From: JBBPZA01 sp963728925
GTDB lineage: Bacteria; Actinomycetota; Thermoleophilia; Solirubrobacterales; Solirubrobacteraceae
Assembly (NCBI GenBank): GCA_963728925.1
Contig: CAVSMB010000015.1
Span: 62,001-126,000 of the forward strand
DNA: 64,000 nucleotides
Direction: 5' to 3'
Below are positions 55,720 through 63,773 of this stretch, piece after piece (the first letter of the stretch is position 1; the number at the start of each line of letters is the position of its first letter). Below the pieces are notes generated by a model. It searched no databases. It had not been told where the DNA came from and worked only from the letters and a program-made list of their open reading frames with translations. A program made the translations under genes and the position numbers.

Positions 55720-56873
55720 ATGACGCCCGCGATGCGCGACCGACCTGCATCCCACCCGGGCCGGCGCCCGGAGCTCGACGGCCTGCGCGGCCTCGCCGCG
55801 CTCGCAGTGCTGCTCTTCCACGTCCGGCTCTACACGCTCGACCGGCCGGCGGCGACGGCGCTCGCCGACGGCGCGGGCTTCGTCTTCTCGCAGTTCCGCC
55901 TCGGGCTCGTGCTGTTCTTCGTGCTCTCGGGCTACCTGCTCTACGGCCCGTGGGTGCGCGCCGCGCTCGAGGGCGGCGAGGCCCCGCGCCTCGCCCGCTA
56001 CGTGACGCGACGCGCCTCTCGCGTCCTCCCGGCCTACTACCTCGCCCTGGCCGGGTCGGTCGTGCTGCTCTGGGGCGCAGCGGGGACTCCGGGCGTGCGG
56101 TTGCCCGAGAGCGGCGAGCTGTGGACCTTCGGGCTGCTGCTGCAGAACTACTTCGATGGCCCGCTGATGTCACTCGACCCGCCGATGTGGACGCTCGTCG
56201 TCGAGGTCAGCTTCTACGCGGCGCTGCCGTTCGTGGGCTGGGCGACGCTGCGCTTCGCACCGACGCGACTCGCCCAGGCGACGGCGCCGCTCGTTCTCGT
56301 CGCTGGGGGCCTGGCCTACAACACGTGGCTCGCCGACCTGCCGCCCGATGCGCCCCTCAAGCTCACCAAGGTCCTGCCGGCCACGCTGCCCTACTTCGGG
56401 GTCGGGATGCTCGCCGCGGTGCTCCTGCACGGGCGCCGTGTCGGCCGCGGTGCCGCCATCGCGCTGGTCGGCGCCGGCTCGCTGCTGGTGTGGTTCAACG
56501 TGCACTGGCGCATGGGCGCGGAGCACACGGTCCCCGCCCACGTGCTGCGCGACCTCTTCGCCGCGACCGGCTTCGCGCGCTGGTTGCCGCCGTCGCCTGC
56601 CCCGCCGTCGCGCGCTGGGTCGGGGCGAGGCCGCTGGCGGCGCTCGGCACGGCGTTCTACGGCCTCTACCTGTGGCACGTCCCCCTGATCCTCTGGCTGC
56701 GCAGCGAAGGGCTGCTGCCCTCCGACGTCCTGCCGGCGCTCGCGGTCGTGCTGCCGCTGTCGCTCGCCTTCGCGGCCGCGAGCTGGCTGCTCGTCGAGCG
56801 CCCGGCGCTCGCGCTCGAGCGGCGAGCGAGCCGCTCGCGCCGGCTCAGGCCGCTCTTGTCGCCGACAGGTTGA
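55720..56873 (+). pseudogene. Acyltransferase-3 (OafA/YrhL-like) membrane protein with a frameshift
   Basis: From ATG 55720 the frame gives the acyltransferase-3 opening RRPELDGLRGLAALAVLLFH (with the catalytic His-like motif), VLFFVLSGYLLYGPWVRAAL, RYVTRRASRVLPAYYLALAG, MSLDPPMWTLVVEVSFYAAL and several more helices, up to FAATGFARWL at about 56580. There it leaves the family and stops at 56688. One frame over, ALVAAVACPAVARWVGARPL, AALGTAFYGLYLWHVPLILW and the last helices continue to a stop at 56873. A single missing base in the CGCGCG run at 56574-56580 explains it. If real, the protein loses its last three helices; if a read error, it is an intact O-acyltransferase. Confidence 0.85.
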
Positions 56874-57597
56874 GCCGCACGTAGGGCAGAGCGGGCGGAT
56901 CGCCGAGCCGCGCCAGCAGGGCGTCGAGGAACGGCTCGCGCAGGTCCTCGGGCAGCGCGTCGACCTGGACCGGGATCACCGAGCTGGCCACGAACGCGCG
57001 CATGTCCGGCGGTCGGGCGTCGCGGCGCTCGAGCCAGCAGCGCACGCCGGTGAATCCCGCGCCCAGCAGCGCGCCTTCGGCCTCCTCCGGCGTCGAGAAG
57101 CGCCACGGGTTGGCCACCGGCCCGACGTGCGGCGCCCACTGCTCCTCGCGGGCCATGCCCTCGAGCTCGTCGACGACGTTCTGGATGTTGCCCCGACCGC
57201 CGCACTGCGCCTCGAGCCGGCCGCCGGGCCGCAGGGCCGCGTTCAGGCGAGCGAAGAGCGCGTCGTGGTCGGCGATCCAGTGGAAGGTCGCCGTCGAGAA
57301 GACCACGTCGACCGGCTCGGCGAGCTCGAGCTCGAGCAGGTTGGCGACGCGCACCTCCGCGCGCGGCCCGAGCGCCGCGCGGGCCACCCGCACCATCGCC
57401 GGCGAGGCGTCGACCGCGACGACCCGGCCCTCGGGCAGTCGCTCCAGCAGGGCGCGAGTGACGCGGCCGGTCCCGCAGCCCGCGTCGAGCACCGTCTCGT
57501 CACCGCGCAGCTCGAGCCGCTCGAGCACCGCGAGCCCCCAGTCGAGCTGTGGCGATGACATGCGGTCGTAGGTGGCGGCGTCCCAGTCGAGCGGCAT
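56845..57597 (-). CDS. SAM-dependent methyltransferase, trans-aconitate-methyltransferase-like
   Basis: 250 aa from ATG 57597: DAATYDRMSSPQLDWGLAVL, then the SAM loop DETVLDAGCGTGRVTRALLE, VVAVDASPAMVRVARAALGP and STATFHWIADHDALFARLNA with LRPGGRLEAQCGG. The TFHW-x2-D motif and length follow trans-aconitate 2-methyltransferase (Tam) and plant-like homologues; the substrate is uncertain. Upstream minus codons to 57684 lie in the promoter and are not part of it. Its promoter has a -35/-10 pair around a perfect 18-bp palindrome, so it should be tightly repressed. It overlaps the acyltransferase 3' end by 29 bp. Confidence 0.88.
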   Translation of the reverse strand: MPLDWDAATYDRMSSPQLDWGLAVLERLELRGDETVLDAGCGTGRVTRALLERLPEGRVVAVDASPAMVRVARAALGPRAEVRVANLLELELAEPVDVVFSTATFHWIADHDALFARLNAALRPGGRLEAQCGGRGNIQNVVDELEGMAREEQWAPHVGPVANPWRFSTPEEAEGALLGAGFTGVRCWLERRDARPPDMRAFVASSVIPVQVDALPEDLREPFLDALLARLGDPPALPYVRLNLSATRAA

Positions 57598-57609
57598 GGC
57601 GCTCCCTGC

Positions 57610-57638
57610 ACTGTACGCGATCGCGTACATAAGTACAA
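57610..57638 (-). promoter_or_regulatory. Promoter of the methyltransferase gene
   Basis: On the minus strand TTGTAC (57638-57633) and TACAGT (57615-57610) are separated by exactly 17 bases, a standard sigma-A-type spacing, 12 bases before the ATG at 57597. Confidence 0.6.
57612..57629. promoter_or_regulatory. Perfect 18-bp palindrome TGTACGCGATCGCGTACA
   Basis: All 18 bases are symmetric. The site occupies the spacer of the minus-strand promoter and overlaps its -10, the usual place for a repressor. The TGTACGC...GCGTACA form is typical of TetR-family operators, but no TetR gene is in the window. Confidence 0.8.
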
Positions 57639-57683
57639 GATCACGCTCGGGAGCTCGCGTGCAGCGATGGTCGTGCATTGGCA

Positions 57684-57699
57684 ACCCGGTGTACCGGGT
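57684..57699. promoter_or_regulatory. Inverted repeat ACCCGGT-GT-ACCGGGT
   Basis: Seven-base arms are perfectly complementary around a 2-base centre. It lies 40 bp upstream of the histone-like gene at 57739 and 87 bp from the methyltransferase start, and could be an operator for either. Confidence 0.55.
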
Positions 57700-57738
57700 G
57701 GTAGTGATTGCGTCTCAGAGCCAGCCACCCGGGGAGGA

Positions 57739-58275
57739 ATGGCCGTGTCACCACAGGCGAAACGGAGCTCCAAGAGCGGATCGGACGCCGCGCTTCAGCG
57801 GCTCAACGACGCCCTCGACCAGGTCGAGGATGCGCTCAAGGGCCTGCGCGACGAGCTGACCCGCAACTCGCGCGGCCTCGTCCGCGACGTGGAGAAGCTC
57901 GTGAAGGACGCGCGCAAGGACCTGCGCAAGCAGCAGAAGGCGATCGTGTCCGAGCTGGAGAAGGCCGCCGACGCCGTGGCCAACCGTGTCTCGGCGGCCC
58001 GGGGCTCGGGCGCGTCGTCCTCCTCCGGCGCGTCACGCTCGACCGGCACCACGCGGTCCTCCGGCGCCTCGCGGTCGTCGGGTGCCAAGCGGTCGTCGGG
58101 CGCGCGCTCGTCGGGCGCCAAGCGCGCGTCGGGCTCGTCCGCGAGCAAGCGAGCGTCCGGCTCCAAGTCCGCGTCGGGCTCATCGCGGTCTGCGGGCTCG
58201 TCGCGGTCGTCCGGGGCCAAGCGCTCGTCCGGCTCGTCACGCTCCTCGGGTTCCTCGCGCGGGTCGTCCTCCTAG
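57739..58275 (+). CDS. Histone H1-like protein: coiled-coil head and Ser/Arg/Lys-Gly repeat tail
   Basis: 178 aa from ATG 57739 with GGGGAGGA Shine-Dalgarno. Residues 15-85 form a heptad-like helix (LQRLNDALDQVEDALKGLRD; VEKLVKDARKDLRKQQKAIV; SELEKAADAVANRVSAARGS). The rest is a low-complexity tail of SGAKRSSGxSRSSGx units containing almost only Ser, Gly, Ala, Arg and Lys, strongly basic. Such tails bind nucleic acid (histone H1-like, HupB-type C-termini) and change length by slippage. A role in nucleoid or polyphosphate/PHB-granule binding is possible; phasin-like heads look similar. Nearby palindromes suggest regulation. Confidence 0.8.
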   Translation: MAVSPQAKRSSKSGSDAALQRLNDALDQVEDALKGLRDELTRNSRGLVRDVEKLVKDARKDLRKQQKAIVSELEKAADAVANRVSAARGSGASSSSGASRSTGTTRSSGASRSSGAKRSSGARSSGAKRASGSSASKRASGSKSASGSSRSAGSSRSSGAKRSSGSSRSSGSSRGSSS

Positions 58276-58324
58276 CCGCGCGTCTCTCGACAGGGACGCC
58301 GTCGCCCGCGTCCGCGGGCGACGG

Positions 58325-59728
58325 TCAGGCCGGCGTCTTTGAGCCGCCGCGCGCCTCGGCGGCGAGGAGAAGCTCCTCGACGGAGTCCTCGACCGCCGCG
58401 GCGAACGCGTCGAGGTCGGGCATCGCGTCGTAGTCGGCGATGAGCCCGATCGACACGCTGCCGTTGTAGGACATGATCGCCACGCCCAGCGCGCGCTCGG
58501 CGGCGAGGAAGGCGACGGGCACGAGCTCCTCGAGCTCGCGCCCGAGCAGGTAGAGCGGGAACTGCGGCCCAGGGACGTTGGTGACGAGCACGTTGTAGAG
58601 CCGCGTGGAGAAGTTGATCCGCGAGGCCTGCGCGAAGATCGTCGGCGGCGCGAAGTCCTGCAGGCCGGCGATCACCTCCGCGCCGAGCGCCTGCTTGGAC
58701 TCCTTGAGCCCCCGCATAGCGGCCGCGACGATCGCCAGCCGCTCGACGGGGTCGTCCGCGTAGACGGGCAGCGGCGCGACCATCTGGCTGATGCGGTTGC
58801 CAAGCTCGCCCTGCTCGTCGGCCGAGCGCACCGACACGGGCACCGCCCCGCGGAGCTCCAGGCCCTCGGTGCGCACGCCGCGGGTGCGCAGCCAGCGGGC
58901 GAGCGCGCCGGCGATGACCGCCAGGAACACGTCGTTGACCGTCCCGCCGAGCGCGTTCTTGATCGCCTTGAGCTCCGCGAGCTCCGCATGGACCCACGTG
59001 AGGCGCCGGTGTGAGCCGATCGGCACGTTGAGCGGCGAGGAGGGGGCCGGCGCGACGAAGCTGGAGAGCGCCTCGGCGATCCCCTCGGCGCCCTCGCGCA
59101 TCTCGCCGAGCGTGCGCGCCGGCGCGGTGGCCGCGCGCGCCGCTCGCTCGGCGATCCCGAGCGGCGTGCGCACGAGGCCCTTGACCCCCTCGGCCAGCAC
59201 CTGAGCCTCGGAGGGCTCGGGCCGGGGCAGCCAGCCATCCTCGCGGTCGAGCGGCGGCGGCTCGCGCTCGAGGTCGAAGAGCACGGTCGTGATGTCGACG
59301 CCCGAGACGCCGTCCACCAGCGCGTGATGCGTCTTGTTGATGATCGCGAAGCGCGAGTCCTCGAGGCCCTGCACGAGCCACAGCTCCCACAGCGGCTTGG
59401 AGCGGTCCAAGCGCTGGGAGAAGATCCGCGCGGCGAGCAGCCGCAGCTGGTCGATCGAGCCGGGGTCGGGCAGCGCGGTGTGACGGACGTGGTAGTCGAT
59501 GTTGAAGCGCGGATCGTCGATCCACAGCGGGCGCCCCATCTCGAAGCGCGGGAAGACGAGCTTCTGGCGGTAGCGCGGGACGAGGTGCAGCCGGGTCTCC
59601 ACGTGCTCGAGGAACGCCTCCCGCGTCGGGGGCGGCCCCTCGAAGAGCACGATCCCGCCGATGTGCATGTGCGAGCCGTCGCGCTCCTGGGCGAGGAACG
59701 ACGCGTCGATCGCGCTGAGGCGGTCCAC
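58325..59728 (-). CDS. Wax ester synthase/diacylglycerol acyltransferase (WS/DGAT)
   Basis: 467 aa from GTG 59728. The family opening DRLSAIDASFLAQERDGSHM and FEGPPPTREAFLEHVETRLH lead to the catalytic HHxxxDG in INKTHHALVDGVSGVDITTV; later marks are LTWVHAELAELKAIKNALGG, TVNDVFLAVIAGALARWLRT, GNRISQMVAPLPVYADDP and VTNVPGPQFPLYLLGRELEE with AIMSYNGSVSIGLIADYDAM. These enzymes make storage wax esters or triacylglycerol from acyl-CoA and an alcohol or diacylglycerol. It lies 5 bp after an SDR gene, probably one transcript, in a lipid-rich neighbourhood. Confidence 0.95.
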   Translation of the reverse strand: MDRLSAIDASFLAQERDGSHMHIGGIVLFEGPPPTREAFLEHVETRLHLVPRYRQKLVFPRFEMGRPLWIDDPRFNIDYHVRHTALPDPGSIDQLRLLAARIFSQRLDRSKPLWELWLVQGLEDSRFAIINKTHHALVDGVSGVDITTVLFDLEREPPPLDREDGWLPRPEPSEAQVLAEGVKGLVRTPLGIAERAARAATAPARTLGEMREGAEGIAEALSSFVAPAPSSPLNVPIGSHRRLTWVHAELAELKAIKNALGGTVNDVFLAVIAGALARWLRTRGVRTEGLELRGAVPVSVRSADEQGELGNRISQMVAPLPVYADDPVERLAIVAAAMRGLKESKQALGAEVIAGLQDFAPPTIFAQASRINFSTRLYNVLVTNVPGPQFPLYLLGRELEELVPVAFLAAERALGVAIMSYNGSVSIGLIADYDAMPDLDAFAAAVEDSVEELLLAAEARGGSKTPA

Positions 59729-59733
59729 CGCGA

Positions 59734-60603
59734 TCAGCCCCCGCCGCCCGGCGAGGGGAACTGCGTCCCGACGAACTTGTCCCACGCTCGGTCGGGCAGC
59801 AGCCGGCGCTGGGTCATCAGGAAGCGCGCAGACGGCGTGACCGGGTACCGCGTGCGCGGGCGCTTCTTGGTGATCGCCTTCTCGATCGCCGCGGCGACCG
59901 TCTCGGGACCGCCGCCGAGCCGGGCGGTGGGGCCCTCGTAGGCGCCCGCGGTGCCTTCGGCGACCGCGCGGTTGAAGGCCGCGTAGGGCCCGCCGGCGCC
60001 GGCGCCGGCGCCGTCCGCCTCCCCCATCGCGCCCACCGCCGCATCGGCGAAGCCCGTCTTGATCAGGCCCGGCTCGATGACCACCACGTCGACCCCGAAG
60101 CCCTGCACCTCGAAGCGCAGCGCGTCGGAGAGCGCCTCGACGGCGTACTTGGAGGCGTGGTAGAGGCCGCCGCCGGGGAACGTCAGCTTCCCGCCCATGG
60201 AGGAGAGGTTGACGATGCGCCCCCAGCCCTGGCGGCGCATCGCCGGCAGCACGAGCTGGGTCATGCGGATCAGGCCGAAGACGTTGGTGTCGAACTGCCG
60301 CCGGACCTGGTCCATCGCCACCGACTCGATCGCCCCGCTCTGGCTGTAGCCAGCGTTGTTCACGAGCGCGCCGACCGCGCCCTCCGCCTGCTCGACGGTG
60401 TCCACCGCCGCCACCATCGACGCCTCGTCGGTCACGTCGCACGCGAGCAGCCGGCAGCCTCGCCGCTCGAGGTCGGCGATCGACTCCAGGCGCCGCGCGC
60501 TCGCGTAGACGATCATGCCCGCGCCGGCGAGCCGCTCCGCGGTAGCGCGGCCGATGCCGGAGGAGCATCCGGTGATGAGCACGGCCTTCGAGACGTCGGG
60601 CAT
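59734..60603 (-). CDS. Short-chain dehydrogenase/reductase (SDR)
   Basis: 289 aa from ATG 60603. Classical SDR order: SKAVLITGCSSGIGRATAER (TGxxxGIG), CDVTDEASMVAAVD, GALVNNAGYSQSGAIESVAM (NNAG), GRIVNLSSMGGKLTFPGGGL (catalytic Ser) and LYHASKYAVEALSDALRFEV (Tyr-x3-Lys), then VVVIEPGLIKTGFADAAVGA. The Gly/Ala-rich loop near 196-206 is encoded by a GGCGCC repeat. It may reduce a ketone or aldehyde in wax or lipid metabolism alongside the WS/DGAT just downstream, for instance as a fatty aldehyde/ketone reductase. Substrate unproven. Confidence 0.92.
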   Translation of the reverse strand: MPDVSKAVLITGCSSGIGRATAERLAGAGMIVYASARRLESIADLERRGCRLLACDVTDEASMVAAVDTVEQAEGAVGALVNNAGYSQSGAIESVAMDQVRRQFDTNVFGLIRMTQLVLPAMRRQGWGRIVNLSSMGGKLTFPGGGLYHASKYAVEALSDALRFEVQGFGVDVVVIEPGLIKTGFADAAVGAMGEADGAGAGAGGPYAAFNRAVAEGTAGAYEGPTARLGGGPETVAAAIEKAITKKRPRTRYPVTPSARFLMTQRRLLPDRAWDKFVGTQFPSPGGGG

Positions 60604-60653
60604 CCGATCTCCTCTCCTGGCGGCTGATCGTAGTCGGCGCGAGCGGGTCCGGG

Positions 60654-60659
60654 TAGGCT
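60654..60659 (+). promoter_or_regulatory. -10 element TAGGCT before the crotonase remnant
   Basis: TANNNT hexamer, 9 bases before the GTG at 60669, within the 65-bp divergent gap to the SDR gene. Confidence 0.5.
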
Positions 60660-60668
60660 CGCGGGCCC

Positions 60669-61153
60669 GTGGGCTCCGTCACCATCGAGCACGACGGCGA
60701 CATCGCCGTAGTGCGCATCGACCGCCCGCCGGCCAACGCGATGAGCCCCGAGCTGCTCGACGCCGCCGCGGCGGCGCTCGACGAGCTCGAGCGCGACGAG
60801 CCCGCCGCCGTGGTCCTCACCGGCCGGCCCGGCTTCTTCTCGGCGGGCGCCGATCTCAAGCTCGTGCCGACCCTCGACGCCGCCGGCCAGCGCCGCATGG
60901 TCGAGGGGATCAACCGCATGGCGGCCGGCTCCTACGGCCTCATGCGGCCGGTGGTGAGCGCGGTCAACGGCCACGCCATCGCGGGCGGGATGGTCCTCGC
61001 CCTCACCGGCGACCATCGCGTCGGCCCGACCGAGGGCCGCTTCCGGCTGACCGAGGTCGCCGTCGCGGTCCCCCATCCGGCGCGACGCTCGCGGCGATCG
61101 CCGAGCGGGGCCCGCGCGACCCGCTGCTCGCCGCGTGGACGGCGGGACGCTGA
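60669..61153 (+). pseudogene. Enoyl-CoA hydratase (crotonase) remnant
   Basis: From GTG 60669 the first 137 residues are a crotonase: VGSVTIEHDGDIAVVRIDRP, VVLTGRPGFFSAGADLKLVP (oxyanion Gly loop), MRPVVSAVNGHAIAGGMVLA and RFRLTEVAVAVPHP. Then, near 61078, the frame leaves the family; one frame over, SGATLAAIAERGPRDPLLAA then WTAGR and a stop at 61153 give what looks like a C-terminal helix. The section with the catalytic Glu and the trimer helices, about 90-100 residues, is gone, and the join is out of frame. It ends 44 bp before the alcohol dehydrogenase, which uses its own promoter. Confidence 0.82.
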
Positions 61154-61183
61154 GGGGCCGCGCCGGGGCCACGGCCCAGCCGC

Positions 61184-61189
61184 TACGTT
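61184..61189 (+). promoter_or_regulatory. -10 element TACGTT, leaderless start of the alcohol dehydrogenase
   Basis: TANNNT hexamer, 7 bases before the GTG at 61197, with no Shine-Dalgarno sequence. Confidence 0.55.
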
Positions 61190-61196
61190 AGGGCCC

Positions 61197-62231
61197 GTGC
61201 AGGCGGTCACCTTCCAGGGCGTGGGCTCGGTGCGCCTCGAGGACGTCCCCGAGCCCGAGCTCCGCGCTCGCGACGACGCCGTGGTGGCCATCGAGGCGTC
61301 GGGCATCTGCGGCTCGGACCTCCACATCTACCACGGGCGCCACCCCGTCGAGGAGGGCTTCACGATCGGCCACGAGTTCGTCGGCCGCGTCGTCGCGAGC
61401 GGCGACGACGTGACGGCGCTGGGCGAGGGCGACCGCGTGATCGGCTGCTTCGTCACGGCCTGCGGTCGCTGCTTCTTCTGCCGCCGGCGCGCCTTTCACA
61501 AGTGCATCGACGCGAAGATCTTCGGGCACGGCGAGATCTCCGGCGGCCTGCAGGGCGCCCAGGCCGAGCAGGTGCGCGTGCCCCACGCGAACGTCACCCT
61601 GCGCCGGGCGCCCGAGTCCGTGAGCGACGAGGCGGCGCTGTTCGCGGGCGACGTGCTGGGCACCGGCTTCCACGCCGTCCGCTCCGCGCAGGTCGGCCTC
61701 GGCGACACCGTCGCGGTCCTCGGCCTCGGGCCGGTCGGGCTGTGCGCGGTCCAGGTCGCGCGAGCCGCGGGCGCCGCCCGCGTGCTCGCCGTCGACTCGG
61801 TGCCCGAGCGCCTGGAGATGGCGCGCGCCTTCGGCGCGCAGCCCGTGCACCTCACCGAGGAGGACCCGCGCGCGGCGGTCAAGGCGGCGACCGAGGGGCG
61901 TGGGGTCGACGCCTGCATCGAGGCGGTCGGCCACCCCGACGCGCTCGACATGGCGATCCGCAGCACGCGCAACGACGGGCGCCTGTGCGTGATCGGCGTC
62001 TACGGCAAGCGCGCGGAGGTCCACATGGGCCTCGTCTGGAACAAGGCGCTGCACATCACCGCCGGCCCCGCCAACGTCGTCGCCCACGTCGACGAGGTCC
62101 TCGCGCTCGTCGAGGCCGGCGTCCTCGACCCGAGCCCGCTCGTCACCCACCACATGAAGCTGTCAGACACGCCCGAGGGCTACGAGCTCTACGACCGCCG
62201 CGAGGCGCTCAAGATCGTCCTGCGCCCCTGA
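61197..62231 (+). CDS. Zinc-dependent alcohol dehydrogenase (MDR family)
   Basis: 344 aa from GTG 61197. SGICGSDLHIYHGRHP carries the catalytic zinc Cys, IGHEFVGRVVASGDD the His-Glu, and CGRCFFCRRRAFHKC the four structural-zinc Cys. VAVLGLGPVGLCAVQVARAA is the Rossmann NAD-binding loop, followed by VDSVPERLEMARAFGAQPV (Asp specificity for NAD). The C-terminus MGLVWNKALHITAGPANVVA is typical of glutathione-independent formaldehyde/threonine-dehydrogenase-like members. It is followed 27 bp later by aldehyde dehydrogenase, so the pair would oxidise an alcohol to an acid. Substrate unknown. Confidence 0.94.
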   Translation: MQAVTFQGVGSVRLEDVPEPELRARDDAVVAIEASGICGSDLHIYHGRHPVEEGFTIGHEFVGRVVASGDDVTALGEGDRVIGCFVTACGRCFFCRRRAFHKCIDAKIFGHGEISGGLQGAQAEQVRVPHANVTLRRAPESVSDEAALFAGDVLGTGFHAVRSAQVGLGDTVAVLGLGPVGLCAVQVARAAGAARVLAVDSVPERLEMARAFGAQPVHLTEEDPRAAVKAATEGRGVDACIEAVGHPDALDMAIRSTRNDGRLCVIGVYGKRAEVHMGLVWNKALHITAGPANVVAHVDEVLALVEAGVLDPSPLVTHHMKLSDTPEGYELYDRREALKIVLRP

Positions 62232-62258
62232 TCATTCATCGCCACCCCGGAGCCCACC

Positions 62259-63761
62259 ATGAGCGCGACCGCCCCGAGCCTCCCCGACGCCCTCTCCGAC
62301 GAGGCCCGCCGCTTCCTCTCGGGCCCGCACGAGCTGCTCATCGGCGGGGAGCGGGCGGCCGCCGCCGACGGGCGCACCTTCGAGACGCTCGACCCCTCCA
62401 CCGGCAAGGCGATCGGCATCGTCGCCCACGGCGGCCCCGAGGACGTCGACCGCGCCGTCGCCGCGGCCCGGGCCGCGTTCGACGAGGGCCCGTGGCCCAA
62501 GCTGGCGCCCGCCAAGCGGGCGGCGACGATCCTGCGGCTCGCCGACCTCGTCGAGGCCAGCGCGGGGCAGCTCGCAGAGCTCGAGTCGCTGGACAACGGC
62601 AAGCCCGTCAAGCTCGCCAAGCTCGTCGACGTCGGCTCGTCGGTCAACCACCTGCGCTACTTCGCCGGCTGGCCCACGAAGATCGAGGGCGACACGATCC
62701 CCGTCTCGATCCCCGACACCCTCTGCTACACCCGCAAGGAGCCCGTCGGGGTGTGCGGGCAGATCGTGCCCTGGAACTTCCCGCTGCTCATGGCGGTGTG
62801 GAAGGTCGCCCCGGCGCTCGCGGCGGGCTGCACCATCGTCCTCAAGCCCGCCGAGCAGACGCCGCTCACCGCGCTGCGCCTTGGCGAGCTCGCGCTGGAG
62901 GCCGGGATCCCCGAGGGCGTGCTCAACGTCGTCACGGGCGACGGCGCGACGGGCGCGGCGATGGTGGAGCACCCCTACGTCGACAAGGTCGCGTTCACCG
63001 GCTCGACCGCGGTCGGGCGGGAGATCGGCGCCAAGGCCGGTCGCGCGCTCAAGCGCGTCACGCTCGAGCTCGGCGGCAAGTCGGCCAACGTCATCCTCCC
63101 CGACGCCGACATCGGCGCCGCCGTCAAGGGCTCCTTCACCGGCATGTACTTCAACTCGGGCCAGTCGTGCAACGCCGCCACGCGCCTGTACGTGCAGCGC
63201 GAGCAGTTCGACGAGGTCGTCGGCGCGCTCGCCACTGCGGCGCAGGGGGCGAAGGTCGGGCCGGGCCTGGACCCCGCGACCTTCCTCGGGCCGCTCGTCT
63301 CCCAGGAGCAGCTGGGCCGCGTCAACGGCTACATCGACAAGGGCCGCGCCGAGGGCGCCGAGCTCGTGACGGGCGGCGGACGCCCGGAGGGCCTGGAGGA
63401 GGGCTACTTCGTCGAGCCGACGCTGTTCACCGCCACCTCCGACGACCTCGCCATCGCGCGCGAGGAGATCTTCGGCCCGGTGCTCGTCGCGCTCCCCTAC
63501 GAGTCGCTCGAGGAGGTGGCGGCGCGCGCGAACGCCACCGAGTACGGCCTGGCGGCCGGGGTGTGGACGCGCGACGTCGGCAAGGCCCACAAGCTCGCGG
63601 CGCTGCTGCGGGCCGGCTCGGTGTACGTCAACAACTGGGGGGCGGCCGACCCCGCGGCCCCGTTCGGCGGCTTCAAGGCGTCGGGCATCGGGCGCGAGCA
63701 CGGCCACGCCGGGCTGGACGCCTACCTCGAGACCAAGACGGTCTTCGTCGGGCTGAGCTGA
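62259..63761 (+). CDS. Aldehyde dehydrogenase (NAD-dependent)
   Basis: 500 aa. Class 1/2 ALDH marks: VPWNFPLLMAVWKVAPALAA, VLKPAEQTPLTALRLGELAL, VAFTGSTAVGREIGAKAGRA (NAD loop), LELGGKSANVILPDADI (general-base Glu), MYFNSGQSCNAATRLYV (catalytic Cys in GQSC) and EEIFGPVLVALPYESLEEVA with PFGGFKASGIGREHGHAGLD at the end. It oxidises an aldehyde to a carboxylic acid. Together with the alcohol dehydrogenase upstream it suggests use of a fatty or aromatic alcohol. Full length. Confidence 0.95.
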   Translation: MSATAPSLPDALSDEARRFLSGPHELLIGGERAAAADGRTFETLDPSTGKAIGIVAHGGPEDVDRAVAAARAAFDEGPWPKLAPAKRAATILRLADLVEASAGQLAELESLDNGKPVKLAKLVDVGSSVNHLRYFAGWPTKIEGDTIPVSIPDTLCYTRKEPVGVCGQIVPWNFPLLMAVWKVAPALAAGCTIVLKPAEQTPLTALRLGELALEAGIPEGVLNVVTGDGATGAAMVEHPYVDKVAFTGSTAVGREIGAKAGRALKRVTLELGGKSANVILPDADIGAAVKGSFTGMYFNSGQSCNAATRLYVQREQFDEVVGALATAAQGAKVGPGLDPATFLGPLVSQEQLGRVNGYIDKGRAEGAELVTGGGRPEGLEEGYFVEPTLFTATSDDLAIAREEIFGPVLVALPYESLEEVAARANATEYGLAAGVWTRDVGKAHKLAALLRAGSVYVNNWGAADPAAPFGGFKASGIGREHGHAGLDAYLETKTVFVGLS

Positions 63762-63773
63762 GAGGGGACGGGC

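Noticed and set aside
59988..60011. GGCGCC tandem repeat in the SDR gene
   Set aside because: Encodes a short Gly/Ala loop in a conserved enzyme; simple coding repeat.
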